From the NCBI RefSeq assembly GCF_014650435.1, contig NZ_BMUY01000010.1:248001-312000 (forward strand): DNA of 64,000 nt, written 5' to 3'. The notes below the pieces were generated by a model. It searched no databases and was not told the DNA's origin. It was given only the letters and a program-made list of their open reading frames with translations. The translations under genes were made by a program, and so were the position numbers. The number at the start of each line of letters is the position of its first letter. Positions within the stretch are counted from its first letter, which is position 1. The DNA is from Streptomyces tendae (lineage in GTDB: Bacteria; Actinomycetota; Actinomycetes; Streptomycetales; Streptomycetaceae). Below, one piece after another: positions 1 through 9,241 of the stretch.

Positions 1-866
1 CGGAGTCCGTCTCCGATCGCGTTGAACGCCCACACCACCAGGATGATGGCGAGGCCGGGCGGCACGATCAGCCACCAGTAGCCCGAGTAGGCGGCGGTCA
101 TTCCCGTGGAGAGCATGCCGCCCCAGTCGGTGGACGGGGGCTGCACGCCCAGGCCGAGGTAGGAGACGTAGGCCACCAGCAGGATCGCGTCGGCGACCTG
201 GAAGGTGGCCGCCACGATGATGGTCGACACCGAGTTCGGCAGGATGTGCCGGATGATGGCGCGCGCGTGGGTGCCGCCGATCGCGCGCAGGGTGAGGACG
301 AAGTCCCGGTTCTTCAGTGTCAGCGTCTCCGCCCGCACCAGGCGCGAGGGCACGAGCCAGGAGATGAGACCGAGGATGAGGACCAGGCCGGTCAGGTCGG
401 GGGTGGTGATCGCGGAGACCACCAGCAGGATGAACAGGGCGGGGATGGCGATGCCGGCGTCCACCACGCGCATCATGACCGCGTCGACCCAGCCGCCCGC
501 GTAGCCGGCCGCGGCGCCCCACAGGGTGCCGATGACGGTGGCGAGGACACCGGCCGACAGACCGACGATCAGAGACACCTTGCCGCCGTACATCAGCCGG
601 CCCAGCTCGTCGTGGCCGACCGCGTCGGTACCGAGCCAGTGGGCGCCGCTGGGCGACTGGTTGACCTGCTGGAGCAGCGTGTGGGTCTGGTCGGTGGAGT
701 AGATCAGTGGACCGACGAAGCAGAAGAGGACGAAGAAGACCACCACGCCGAGCCCGACCACGGCGAGGCGGTTGCGCAGGAAGCGGCGGACCGCGAGCCG
801 GGTGCCGGAGGCGGCCTGCGCGGGCTTCGCGGCGAGCCCGTCCACGGAGGCGAGGGAACTGCTCAT
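1..866 (-). CDS. ABC transporter permease, DppC/OppC type (3' end outside window)
   Basis: Second membrane subunit of a peptide-type ABC importer; it pairs with the DppB-like permease to form the channel. About 288 residues are visible, starting MSSSLASVDG; the C-terminus lies beyond the window edge. A hydrophobic segment around residues 32-52 is followed by the OppC-type stretch HWLGTDAVGHD and later by the permease EAA loop (GGTHARAIIRHILPN), which contacts the ATPase. Its ATG overlaps the TGA of the upstream permease (ATGA, 863-866), so translation is probably coupled. The ATPase genes expected for such a system would lie further left. Substrate cannot be read from the sequence. Confidence 0.93.
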   Translation of the reverse strand, partial: MSSSLASVDGLAAKPAQAASGTRLAVRRFLRNRLAVVGLGVVVFFVLFCFVGPLIYSTDQTHTLLQQVNQSPSGAHWLGTDAVGHDELGRLMYGGKVSLIVGLSAGVLATVIGTLWGAAAGYAGGWVDAVMMRVVDAGIAIPALFILLVVSAITTPDLTGLVLILGLISWLVPSRLVRAETLTLKNRDFVLTLRAIGGTHARAIIRHILPNSVSTIIVAATFQVADAILLVAYVSYLGLGVQPPSTDWGGMLSTGMTAAYSGYWWLIVPPGLAIILVVWAFNAIGDGL

Positions 867-1822
867 GACCGACCTGCCTTCACTCGGGGGTCGATGACGC
901 GCTGCAGGACGTCGGCCAGGAGGGTGCCGGTCACCGTGGCGATCGAGATGACCAGGACGCAGCCCAGCAGCACGGGATAGTCGGAGGACTGGGCGGCGGT
1001 CCAGAACAGCAGGCCCATGCCGGGGTAGTTGAAGAGCTGCTCCACCACCAGGGCACCGCCGAAGAGGACCGGCACGTAGTAGCCGAGCATGGCCACCACG
1101 GGGGTCAGCGAGTTGCGGAAGACGTGCCGCGTCAGGATGGCCCGGGGGCGGGAGCCGCCGGCCCGCGCCGTCCGCACGTAGTCCTCGGTCAGGTTCTCCA
1201 GCGTGGCGGAGCGCATGTAGCGGCTGAAGACGGCGACCATGGTGGCCGCGCCGGCCACCACCGGCAGCACCAGGCCCTGCGGCTGGGAGAGCACGGCCAG
1301 GACGCTGTTGCCCTGCGGCGCCTGGGCCGGGAACCAGGGCAGGACCTGGCTGAAGACCAGGACCAGGATCAGGCCGAGGAAGTACACGGGGGTGGAGTAG
1401 GCGATGAAGCTGAGCGTGGTGATGACGTAGTCGACCGGCTTGTTGCGGCGCACGGCCTGCCACACGCCGAGCGGCACCGCGACCAGCAGGCCGACGACCG
1501 CCGAGAGGACGGTCAGCAGCAGCGTCTTCGGCAGCCGTTCGGTGATCAGTTGGGAGACGGGCTCGTTGAGGGTGTACGACATGCCGAGGTCGCCGTGGAT
1601 CAGCTGGTTCAGGTAGTACACGTACTGAACCGGCAGCGGCTTGTCGAGCCCCTGCTCGTGGTTGAAGGCGGTGATCTGCGAGGCGGTGGCCTGGGGGCCG
1701 AGGATGCCGCGGGCGGGGCCCCCGGGCAGGGCGTGCAGCAGGCAGAACACCACGACGGTCACGAGGAGGACCACCGCCAGGGCCTGCAGGACCCGCCTGA
1801 TCAGGAAGGAGTATGTGCTCAT
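863..1822 (-). CDS. ABC transporter permease, DppB/OppB type
   Basis: First membrane subunit of the peptide importer, 319 residues, normal for DppB. The N-terminus (SFLIRRVLQALAVVLLVTVV) is the typical positively charged start followed by a membrane helix. A large external loop follows, then helices and the EAA loop near residue 225 (RAGGSRPRAILTRHVFRNS). The gene sits between the receptor gene (stop 1884, 61 nt upstream) and the second permease (4-bp overlap), so the three form one minus-strand operon. The family assignment is secure; peptide, nickel or oligosaccharide substrates are all possible. Confidence 0.95.
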   Translation of the reverse strand: MSTYSFLIRRVLQALAVVLLVTVVVFCLLHALPGGPARGILGPQATASQITAFNHEQGLDKPLPVQYVYYLNQLIHGDLGMSYTLNEPVSQLITERLPKTLLLTVLSAVVGLLVAVPLGVWQAVRRNKPVDYVITTLSFIAYSTPVYFLGLILVLVFSQVLPWFPAQAPQGNSVLAVLSQPQGLVLPVVAGAATMVAVFSRYMRSATLENLTEDYVRTARAGGSRPRAILTRHVFRNSLTPVVAMLGYYVPVLFGGALVVEQLFNYPGMGLLFWTAAQSSDYPVLLGCVLVISIATVTGTLLADVLQRVIDPRVKAGRS

Positions 1823-1883
1823 GGGTTTCCGGGTGACTGGGTGCGGACGGGGCAGCTGCGGATGAGTGGGACCGGGCGCGGCC

Positions 1884-3692
1884 TCACTTCGTCCACGCCC
1901 ACATGGCGGGGTGGAAGTTGGCGAGGGAGTCCTGGGCGAACCCGCCGAGTCCGTCCCTGATCACGGAGACCTGGTAGTCGGGCTCGGGGAGCCAGATCAC
2001 GGGCAGGTCCGCGGCGAGGGCCCTGCTGTAGTCGAGCATGGCGTCGGGGGACGAGGAGGTGGTGGTCCGGTCGATCAGCTCGTCCACCTCGGGGTTGGAG
2101 TAGCTGCCGAAGTTGGAGCCGCCGCCGCTGGCGAACAGCGCGTCACCGCTCGGGTAGGCCGGGAAGTACCAACTGCCCGCGCTGCCGAAGAAGGAGAGCT
2201 GCCACTTGCAGGCGGGGTCGTCCTTCTCGCACTGACCGGTCTGCGAGAGGACCGAGTTGACCGGTGCGGTCTTGATGTCGAAGTCGATGCCGGTCTCCTC
2301 GAAGGAGGACTGCAGGGCGCTCATCATGTTGTCCGTCTCCGTGGAGCCGGACTGGGAGAGCACCCGCATCCTGAACTCGGTGCCCTTCTCGACGCCTTCG
2401 CCGCAGTGCCCCGCGCCGGCGCCCGGCGAGGTGCACACCATGGTGCCGTCCTGCTCGGTCCAGCCGTGGTCCGTCAGCAGCGCGCGCGCCTTGGAGTTGG
2501 AGAAGGGGTACGGCTCCTCCTTCTGCTCGTCGGAGAGGAAGGCGGACGCCTGCCCCTGCGGGACGGGGCCGTAGGTGGGCACGGCGGTGCCGTTGTACAG
2601 CACCTTGGCCAGGGTCTTCTGGTCGACGGACATCTGGATGGCCTGCCGGGCGTACGACTGCCGGAAGACCGCGCCCATCTCGGGGTTGTTGAAGTTGTAC
2701 GGCATGTAGGTGACCGCCCAGCCCGACCACCGCTCGACGTGGTAGCCGAGGTCCGTGAAGGACTTCTTGATCCCCAGGTCGGATGCCTTGATGTAGCCGT
2801 AGTCGACCGTGCCGGCCCGCAGCGCGTTCTCCTCGGCGGCCACGGTGGTGAAGGAGAGCAGGTTGATCTGCCGGACGTGGGCCGCGCCCCCGCCGTCGTA
2901 CTTCTCGTTCTCGATCAGCTCGACCCGGCCGGAGGTGGAGAAGGACTTGAGCGTGTACGGGCCGCTGACCGTCTTCCACAGCGGGTCGCTCGCGTAGTGG
3001 GAGATCTTCTTGCCGGCGTCGATCAGGTACGTCCAGACCTTCTTGGCGCCGGCCGGGGTGCGGTCGAGGTCGGAGACGGCCGCCGAGTCGCCGGTCTTGT
3101 CCCACACGTGCTGCGGCATCGGGCGGATCATGCTCAGCTCGTTGGCGAGCATCCACTGCCGGTTGTAGGCGCGGTCGAAGTCGAGCGTGAAGTGCCGGTC
3201 GTCGACGGTCTTGAAGGACGACCAGACGTCCGGGGCCTTGCCCGGGCTGTAGCTGGCCCACGACTTCTTGTTCTCCCGGACCAGGTTGAACCAGAACTCG
3301 ACGTCCCGGGAGGTGACCGGCTCGCCGTCGCTCCAGTGCCGGTCGCCGAGGGTGATGGTGACGCTCTTGTTGTCCGCGGCGAACTTCGCGTCCGTCGCCA
3401 GCGAGTTGTCCTTGTTCCAGCCGATCTCGCCGGCGGAGCCGTCGTAGGCGATCAGGGGCTCCCACAGCACCTGGGATATGGAGGCGTTGTTCGTGTTGAG
3501 GTGCCCCGGCGTGCCGATCGGCACGATCCAGTTGGGGGTGAAGTTCGCCGGCAGCGCGTAGTTGATCTCGTTCTTCGAGCCGGAGGGGGCGGAGACGCCG
3601 CCCGTGCAGCCGCTGAGCAGCACGCCCACGGCCGCGCATGCGCCGACGACGAGCGCCCGGCGTCGGCGTGTCGCTGTGCGAGCAGGGGACAT
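1884..3692 (-). CDS. ABC transporter solute-binding lipoprotein (SBP_bac_5 family)
   Basis: Extracellular receptor of the importer, 602 residues. An Arg-rich N-terminus and hydrophobic helix end in a lipobox LLSGC with the lipidated Cys at residue 29. The body matches the DppA/OppA fold family: WSDGEPVTSRDVEFWFNLV is the characteristic motif near residues 120-140, and the length is that of oligopeptide receptors. The ATG is preceded by a GGAGGAG ribosome-binding site about 6 nt upstream. It is divergent from a ROK regulator whose start lies 211 bp away, and that regulator is the likely controller. The ligand is unknown. Confidence 0.94.
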   Translation of the reverse strand: MSPARTATRRRRALVVGACAAVGVLLSGCTGGVSAPSGSKNEINYALPANFTPNWIVPIGTPGHLNTNNASISQVLWEPLIAYDGSAGEIGWNKDNSLATDAKFAADNKSVTITLGDRHWSDGEPVTSRDVEFWFNLVRENKKSWASYSPGKAPDVWSSFKTVDDRHFTLDFDRAYNRQWMLANELSMIRPMPQHVWDKTGDSAAVSDLDRTPAGAKKVWTYLIDAGKKISHYASDPLWKTVSGPYTLKSFSTSGRVELIENEKYDGGGAAHVRQINLLSFTTVAAEENALRAGTVDYGYIKASDLGIKKSFTDLGYHVERWSGWAVTYMPYNFNNPEMGAVFRQSYARQAIQMSVDQKTLAKVLYNGTAVPTYGPVPQGQASAFLSDEQKEEPYPFSNSKARALLTDHGWTEQDGTMVCTSPGAGAGHCGEGVEKGTEFRMRVLSQSGSTETDNMMSALQSSFEETGIDFDIKTAPVNSVLSQTGQCEKDDPACKWQLSFFGSAGSWYFPAYPSGDALFASGGGSNFGSYSNPEVDELIDRTTTSSSPDAMLDYSRALAADLPVIWLPEPDYQVSVIRDGLGGFAQDSLANFHPAMWAWTK

Positions 3693-3746
3693 GTATCTCC
3701 TCCAGGTGAGTGGCCTGGAGGTCAGCTAACGCCTGACCCGGTGCGG

Positions 3747-3768
3747 GTTACAAACAAAGTTTCGTAAC
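3747..3768. promoter_or_regulatory. imperfect palindrome, candidate operator of the ROK regulator
   Basis: GTTAC and GTAAC arms (3747-3751 and 3764-3768) with partly symmetric AAC/GTT inside lie about 55 bp upstream of the receptor-gene start, in the AT-richer divergent spacer (3693-3903). ROK repressors usually bind such A/T-containing inverted repeats next to the genes they control. Binding is inferred from position and symmetry only. Confidence 0.4.
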
Positions 3769-3903
3769 AACTAAGTATCTCCGGTTCTGAAAAAAGTCCG
3801 GGCACTGCCAAAGCCGTGAATTACTGCGCTGATCGCCATTCACGGGACGCCGTTCGAGGCGTACTGTCTGCATCGGACCGACCATGGGGAAGTAAGCACG
3901 TAC

Positions 3904-5124
3904 ATGAATGAAATAAGTTCGCGGGGGCGGAAGGCGGCAGGCACCTCGGCGCTGGCGGCGCGGGCCCTCGAACTGATCGCGTCCGGACGGGCGACCTCCC
4001 GGGCCCAGCTCGCCGAGCTGCTCGGCGCCGCGGCCTCCAGCGTCTCGGTGGCCGTGGGACAGCTCGTGGAGCACGGCCTCGTTGCCGAGGAGGGGACCCA
4101 GTCCTCCACCGGCGGACGCCCGCGGAAGGTGCTCAGGCTCGGCGGCCAGGACGAGTTCGCCGTCGCCGCCGACCTGGGCGGCAGGCACGCCCGTGTCGGC
4201 GTGGTCCTGCCGGGCGGCGAGCTGCGCGACGTCTCCACGGTGCCGCTGGTGATCGCCGAGGGCCCCGAGGCCGCCCTCTCCCTGCTCGCCGCCACCCTGG
4301 AGGAGCTGGTCGAACGGCACGGAAGGGCACGGCTGCGCGGCGTCGGCCTCTCCCTGCCCGGCCCGGTCGACACCGCGACGGGAAGCGTCGTGCAGCCCTC
4401 CCGCATGCCGGGCTGGAACCGCTTCCCCGTCGAGTCCTGGCTCCGGGAGCGCTTCGCGGTCCCCGCCGTCGCCGACAACGACGCCAACTGCATGGCCGTC
4501 GGCGAGCACACCGCCCGCCGGGGACGCCACCAGCAGGTGATCATGGTGAAGATGGGCACCGCGATCGGCGCCGCCGCCCTCGTGGACGGCCGGCTCTACC
4601 GCGGCGGCACGGGCGCGGCGGGGGAGATCACCCACATCCGCATCGCCCGCGGCGCCCACATGCCCTGCTCCTGCGGCAACACCGACTGCCTGGAGACGGT
4701 CGCCTCCGGCGCCGCACTCGTCCGGGTGCTGCGCGACGAGGGCGTCGACGTCAGCACCGCCGAGGACGTGGTGCGGCTGGCCACCGACGCGCACCCGGAG
4801 GCCAACCGGGCGGTGCGCAGGGCCGGGGACTACCTCGGGCAGGTACTCGCCGCGAACGTCAACTTCTTCAATCCGGACGCCGTCTACCTGGGCGGCATCC
4901 TCTCCACCGTCGAACCGTTCGTCGCCGCCGTCCGCAGCCAGCTCTACGAGAGCTGCCACCCGCTGGTCACCGAGCACCTCGCCATCGAACGCGCCGTCCT
5001 CGGCGCCGACGCCGGACTTCTGGGCGCCGGACAGTTCGCCCTCCAGCGGGCGCTCGCCCAAGCCCTGCGCCAGGTCGGCGGCACGGGTCTCGACCCGGAC
5101 CGGTTCCAGACCCCGAGCCCCTGA
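3904..5124 (+). CDS. ROK-family transcriptional regulator
   Basis: 406 residues: an N-terminal winged helix-turn-helix (about residues 12-75, containing TSRAQLAELLGAAASSVSVA) followed by a ROK sugar-kinase-like domain. The ROK zinc signature CSCGNTDCLE begins at Cys255. The second half retains phosphate-loop-like glycines (GTAIGAAAL). Such proteins are usually repressors that respond to a sugar or sugar phosphate, which is worth noting beside a peptide-type transporter: the imported solute could be a glycosylated or amino-sugar compound. It is divergent from the transporter and 47 nt upstream of the M81 peptidase, with which it probably forms an operon. Confidence 0.93.
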   Translation: MNEISSRGRKAAGTSALAARALELIASGRATSRAQLAELLGAAASSVSVAVGQLVEHGLVAEEGTQSSTGGRPRKVLRLGGQDEFAVAADLGGRHARVGVVLPGGELRDVSTVPLVIAEGPEAALSLLAATLEELVERHGRARLRGVGLSLPGPVDTATGSVVQPSRMPGWNRFPVESWLRERFAVPAVADNDANCMAVGEHTARRGRHQQVIMVKMGTAIGAAALVDGRLYRGGTGAAGEITHIRIARGAHMPCSCGNTDCLETVASGAALVRVLRDEGVDVSTAEDVVRLATDAHPEANRAVRRAGDYLGQVLAANVNFFNPDAVYLGGILSTVEPFVAAVRSQLYESCHPLVTEHLAIERAVLGADAGLLGAGQFALQRALAQALRQVGGTGLDPDRFQTPSP

Positions 5125-5171
5125 ACCAACGCCACCCGCACCGCCCCGCACCACCGCACGAACGAGGAGCC

Positions 5172-6719
5172 ATGTCGCACCCCAGCACCGCCACCAACAC
5201 CCCCACCAACACCCCCTCCCGCCGCCCCGTCGTCGCCATCGCCGGTCTCGGCATCGAGTCGTCCACCTTCTCGCCCGCCCGCACCCAGGCGCCCGCCTTC
5301 CACCCCTCCCGCGGCCAGGAGGTACTGGACCGCTACCCCTTCCTCGCCGCCGGTGAGGAACTGCGCGAGGCGGCCGACTGGCACGGCGCCCTGGTCGGCA
5401 AGTCGCTGCCCGGCGGCACCGTCACCGCCGCCGCCTGGGAGGAACTCACCGGGGAACTCCTCACCCGGCTCGCCGCACTGCCCGCGCTGGACGGCCTCTG
5501 GTTCGACATCCACGGCGCCATGACCGTCGAGGGCATCGACGACGCCGAGGCCCTGCTCCTGGAGAAGGTGCGCGCCGTCGTCGGTGACGACGTGATCGTC
5601 TCCACCTCCATGGACCTGCACGGCAACGTCTCCCGCGCCCTCGTCCACCGCAGCGACCTGATCACCTGCTACCGGATGGCCCCGCACGAGGACCACATGG
5701 AGACCAAGGAACGCGCCGTACGGAACCTGCTGACGCACCTCGCCTCCGGCGCCCCCCGCCCGCTGAAGGCATGGGTGCCGGTGCCCGTCCTGCTGGCCGG
5801 CGAGCAGACCTCCACCCGGATCGAACCCGCGAAGAGCGTGTACAGGGCCGTGCCCGCGGTCGAGGCGGCGGAAGGCGTGATCGACGCCGCGATCTGGGTC
5901 GGCTACGCCTGGGCGGACGAGCCCCGCAACCGGGCCGCGGTCGTCGTCACCGGGCACGACGAGCGGGCGGTGTCGGCGGGCGCCGAACGGCTGGCCCGCG
6001 GCTTCTGGGAAGCCCGCCACGACTTCGACTTCGTCGCCCCCACCGGCACCTTCGACGCCATCCTGGACGAGGCCCTGGCCGGCGAACGACGCCCGTACTA
6101 CGTCAGCGACACCGGCGACAACCCCACCGCGGGCGGCGCCGGCGACGTGACCTGGGGCCTGACGCGGCTGCTGGCCCGCCCCGAGTTCCAGAAGGAGGAC
6201 GGGCCGACCGTCCTGTACGCCTCGGTGCCGGGCCCCGAAGCCGTCCGGCAGGCCGCCGCCGCGGGCGTCGGGGCCACGGTCACGGTGACGGCGGGCGCCG
6301 AGGTCGACGACCGGCACGCAGGTCCCGTCACCCTCACCGGCGTCGTGCACGCCGTCCGGCTCGGGGACCGCGACGCGCGGACCGAGGCCGTGATACGGGT
6401 CGGCAGCGCGTACGTGATCCTCACCGAGCTGCGCAAGCCGTACCACCACGAGCACGACTTCACCGACCTGGACCTCGACCCGCGCGGCGCCGACATCGTC
6501 GTCGTGAAGATCGGCTACCTGGAACCCGAGCTGTTCGCGATGGCCGCCGACTGGAAGATGGCCCTCACCCCGGGCGGCGTGGACCAGGACCTGGTCCGCC
6601 TCGGCCACCACCGCATCCGCCGGCCCATGTTCCCCTTCGACCCCGCCATGGCCGACCCCGACCTGTCCGCCCGCCTGATCCCCGCCGCCGACCAGCCCCT
6701 GACCGGAGCCGACGAATGA
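5172..6719 (+). CDS. M81 family metallopeptidase (MlrC-like)
   Basis: 515 residues. The family is named for MlrC, a zinc peptidase that degrades linearised microcystin peptides. The N-terminal domain (about 20-315, former DUF1485) starts RRPVVAIAGLGIESSTFSP and holds likely metal ligands in DIHGAM, DLHGN and MAPHEDHMETKE. The C-terminal MlrC domain (about 320-495) carries DTGDNPTAGGAGD. There is no signal peptide, so it acts in the cytoplasm, presumably on an imported compound. A 28-residue Thr/Ser/Pro-rich tail precedes the domain. An AACGAGGAG ribosome-binding site precedes the ATG, and the stop overlaps cutC by 4 bp. Confidence 0.92.
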   Translation: MSHPSTATNTPTNTPSRRPVVAIAGLGIESSTFSPARTQAPAFHPSRGQEVLDRYPFLAAGEELREAADWHGALVGKSLPGGTVTAAAWEELTGELLTRLAALPALDGLWFDIHGAMTVEGIDDAEALLLEKVRAVVGDDVIVSTSMDLHGNVSRALVHRSDLITCYRMAPHEDHMETKERAVRNLLTHLASGAPRPLKAWVPVPVLLAGEQTSTRIEPAKSVYRAVPAVEAAEGVIDAAIWVGYAWADEPRNRAAVVVTGHDERAVSAGAERLARGFWEARHDFDFVAPTGTFDAILDEALAGERRPYYVSDTGDNPTAGGAGDVTWGLTRLLARPEFQKEDGPTVLYASVPGPEAVRQAAAAGVGATVTVTAGAEVDDRHAGPVTLTGVVHAVRLGDRDARTEAVIRVGSAYVILTELRKPYHHEHDFTDLDLDPRGADIVVVKIGYLEPELFAMAADWKMALTPGGVDQDLVRLGHHRIRRPMFPFDPAMADPDLSARLIPAADQPLTGADE

Positions 6720-7486
6720 GCACCGACCGCCCCTCGGGCACCTCCTCCCTGGAGATCGCCGTCGTGTCCCCGGCCGGTGCCCGCACCGCCCGCGAGAACG
6801 GCGCGGACCGCGTCGAACTGTGCACCGGACTCGAACTGGGCGGCCTGACCCCCTCGACCGCGACCGTCGAGGCGGCCGTCGAGTCCGGGCCGCCCGTGCA
6901 CGTCCTGGTCCGCTGCCGCCCCGGCGACTTCGTGTACGACGGCGAGGAGATCGCCCTGATGGCCGCGGAGGTGCGCGCCGCCCTGCGCGCGGGCGCCGGC
7001 GGTGTCGTCGTCGGGGCGCTGACCCCGGACGGCGCCCTCGACACGCACGCCCTCGCCGAGCTCGTCGGCGCCGCCCGGGACACCGACCCCGCCGCGCAGG
7101 TCACGCTCCACCGGGCGGTGGACCAGGCGAGCGACCCGGTGGCCGCCGTGGCGGCGCTGCCGGGACTCGGCATCACCCGCGTCCTGACCTCCGGCGGCGC
7201 GCCCACCGCGATCGAGGGCGCCGCAGTGCTCACCGCGATGGCCGCCGCGGCCCCCGGCGTCGACGTGGCCGCCGGGGGAGGGGTACGACCCGGCGACATC
7301 GCCGGCCTGCTGGCGGCGGGCGCCGACTCGGTGCACCTGTCCGCCAAGTCGCGGGCGACGCCCCGGCGCGCGGCGGGCTGGGTCCCCCTCGGCGCGGGCG
7401 GCACCTCCGCCGAGGACGACGCCCACTTCGTCACCGACGGCACGGTCGTCGCGGCGGCGAGGAGGGCGCTGGACACGACGGCCTGA
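6716..7486 (+). CDS. cutC: CutC family protein
   Basis: 256-residue TIM-barrel protein of the CutC family. Landmarks are ENGADRVELCTGLELGGLTPS near the start, VHVLVRCRPGDFVY, TLHRAVDQ and VAAGGGVRPGDI. CutC was first linked to copper tolerance in E. coli, but that role is disputed and the fold suggests an enzyme of unknown reaction. Here the ATG overlaps the stop of the M81 peptidase (ATGA, 6716-6719), and there is no copper gene nearby. A catabolic role with the peptidase and importer is therefore an equally reasonable inference. Confidence 0.93.
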   Translation: MSTDRPSGTSSLEIAVVSPAGARTARENGADRVELCTGLELGGLTPSTATVEAAVESGPPVHVLVRCRPGDFVYDGEEIALMAAEVRAALRAGAGGVVVGALTPDGALDTHALAELVGAARDTDPAAQVTLHRAVDQASDPVAAVAALPGLGITRVLTSGGAPTAIEGAAVLTAMAAAAPGVDVAAGGGVRPGDIAGLLAAGADSVHLSAKSRATPRRAAGWVPLGAGGTSAEDDAHFVTDGTVVAAARRALDTTA

Positions 7487-7618
7487 GGGCGGGAGGGGCC
7501 GTAACCGGCGCCCGGCGTACCCCGCACTGAGGCGTACTCTGCACTCATTCGACGATCGGACGATCACCGGATGCGGGCACGGGGCGGGCGTCCGCGGGCG
7601 GGGAGCGCGGGGGTGTCC

Positions 7619-9172
7619 ATGAGTGACGTGCATTCACTGGGAAGCGGCAGACCAGGTCTCTCGCTCGGTGTGCGGATCATCAGCCTGGTCGTCCTCGTCG
7701 TGATCGGCGCCGTCGGCGCCTGGCTCAAGCACGACGCCTCCGGGCGGAGTGCGCAGCCGCGTACGGAGTTCACCACGGACAACCCGCCCCCCGGTCTGCC
7801 CGCCGCGCTCACCACCGGCCAGCACCTCCACTGGTCCCGCTGCACCTCGCCGCCGGCCGCGCGCACGGCCTACGAATGCGCCGTCATGAAGACCCCCCTC
7901 GACTACCGGAAACCGGACGGCAGGACGATCGACGTCGCCCTGATCCGCCGCAAGGCCACCGGCCCGAACGCCCGGCGCATCGGCTCGCTCGTCCTCAACT
8001 TCGGCGGTCCCGGCGTGTCCGGCGTGCGCGGACTGCCCGAACGCCTCAACCAGTACAAGCCTCTCCTCGACCGCTACGACCTGGTCTCCTTCGACCCGCG
8101 CGGCGTCGGCGCGACCATCCCCGTGCACTGCGGGAAGACCGCGGACGACACCGGCTTCGACGGGGCCGACGCCTGCGCCGAGCGCTCCAGGGCGCTCTTC
8201 CCGTACATCGGCACCTCGCACACCGCGCGCGACCTCGACCTGATGCGCTACCTCCTCGGCGACGAGCGGCTGCACTACTTCGGCGTCTCGTACGGAACGG
8301 CGCTCGGCGCGGCCTACGCCCACCTCTACCCGTCGCACGTCGGACGGCTCGTCCTCGAGGCGCCCGTCGATCCGACCGAGGACCTCAGCGAGGAGCAGTT
8401 GTCGCAGGTCAAGGCGGTCCAGGCGGCGTTCGACCGGTTCGCCGCGCACTGCGCGGCCCGTATCCGCCACTGCCCGACCGGCGACGGGCCCGAGGAGGCC
8501 GCGCGACGCATGGCGCGCCTGTCCGACCGCTTGGCGAAGAAGCCCGCCCCGGCAGGCGGCGGGAAGAGCCTCGACGCCGACGACCTCGCGTACACCGTCA
8601 GCGACTTCCTCGGCCTCGGCACGGACGGCTGGCCGCCGCTCGCCAAGGCCCTCACCGCGCTGATCGACCACAACGACGCCGGTCCGCTGAGCGAGGGCGC
8701 GGACGGCTCCGGCTCCGCCGACCGCGCGTCGAGTCCGCACGACAGCAGTCGCGCCGCCCTGATCGCGATCACCTGCGCGGACTCCAGCCTGCGCCCCGGC
8801 TTCGAACGCCTCGACCGGGACGCGGCCCGCATCGAAGCGGCCTCACCCGTCTTCGGCGAGGCATGGTCCACCGGCGTCTACCTCTGCTACGACTGGCCGT
8901 TCGACGGCGAGCGCGTCACGCCCCGGGTGAGCGCCGACGGCGCGGCTCCCGTCCTCGTGGTCGGCGGCACCGGCGACCCGACCACCCCGTTTCCCGGCGC
9001 CCGCCACATGGCCCGCGCGCTGGGCGACGGTGTCGGCGTGCTCCTGACGGCCGAGGAGGAGGGTCACGGCACGTACCCGCAGAACCGCTGCGTCACGGAG
9101 GCGGTGGACACGTACCTCCGCACGGGCCGCACCCCGGCCGTGGGGACGGTGTGTCGGGGCACCATGTCCTGA
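7619..9172 (+). CDS. alpha/beta hydrolase, tripeptidyl-aminopeptidase (SlpD/SlpE) type
   Basis: 517 residues from the ATG at 7619; an in-frame ATG at 7571 is possible but lacks a better ribosome-binding site. One N-terminal membrane helix (about residues 14-34) exposes the enzyme outside the membrane. The catalytic core has LNFGGPGVSG as oxyanion loop, the nucleophile Ser224 in GVSYG and a C-terminal TAP domain with GDPTTP and the catalytic His in EEGHGTY. Such Streptomyces enzymes remove tripeptides from secreted proteins or peptides. The gene is monocistronic and ends in a palindromic hairpin. Confidence 0.92.
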   Translation: MSDVHSLGSGRPGLSLGVRIISLVVLVVIGAVGAWLKHDASGRSAQPRTEFTTDNPPPGLPAALTTGQHLHWSRCTSPPAARTAYECAVMKTPLDYRKPDGRTIDVALIRRKATGPNARRIGSLVLNFGGPGVSGVRGLPERLNQYKPLLDRYDLVSFDPRGVGATIPVHCGKTADDTGFDGADACAERSRALFPYIGTSHTARDLDLMRYLLGDERLHYFGVSYGTALGAAYAHLYPSHVGRLVLEAPVDPTEDLSEEQLSQVKAVQAAFDRFAAHCAARIRHCPTGDGPEEAARRMARLSDRLAKKPAPAGGGKSLDADDLAYTVSDFLGLGTDGWPPLAKALTALIDHNDAGPLSEGADGSGSADRASSPHDSSRAALIAITCADSSLRPGFERLDRDAARIEAASPVFGEAWSTGVYLCYDWPFDGERVTPRVSADGAAPVLVVGGTGDPTTPFPGARHMARALGDGVGVLLTAEEEGHGTYPQNRCVTEAVDTYLRTGRTPAVGTVCRGTMS

Positions 9173-9204
9173 GGCCCGGCCCGTACGTACGGATCCGCCG
9201 GGCC
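9173..9204 (+). terminator. hairpin after the hydrolase gene
   Basis: GGCCCGGC (9173-9180) pairs with GCCGGGCC (9197-9204), starting right at the stop codon. The loop contains a second perfect palindrome, CCGTACGTACGG (9181-9192). No U-tract follows, as is usual in Streptomyces. It probably ends transcription of the hydrolase. Confidence 0.6.
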
Positions 9205-9241
9205 GTCAGCCGGGACACTGGGACGCTGGGACACTGACAGC

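Noticed and set aside
6716..7486. Copper-homeostasis role for CutC
   Set aside because: No copper transporter, chaperone or CsoR-type site is nearby and the gene is coupled to an M81 peptidase; the family name does not prove the function.
246..7633. Long antisense and out-of-frame ORFs opposite the transporter, M81 and CutC genes
   Set aside because: They mirror the real genes, are rich in Arg/Gly/Pro, have no ribosome-binding sites and no family features; they are GC-frame shadows.
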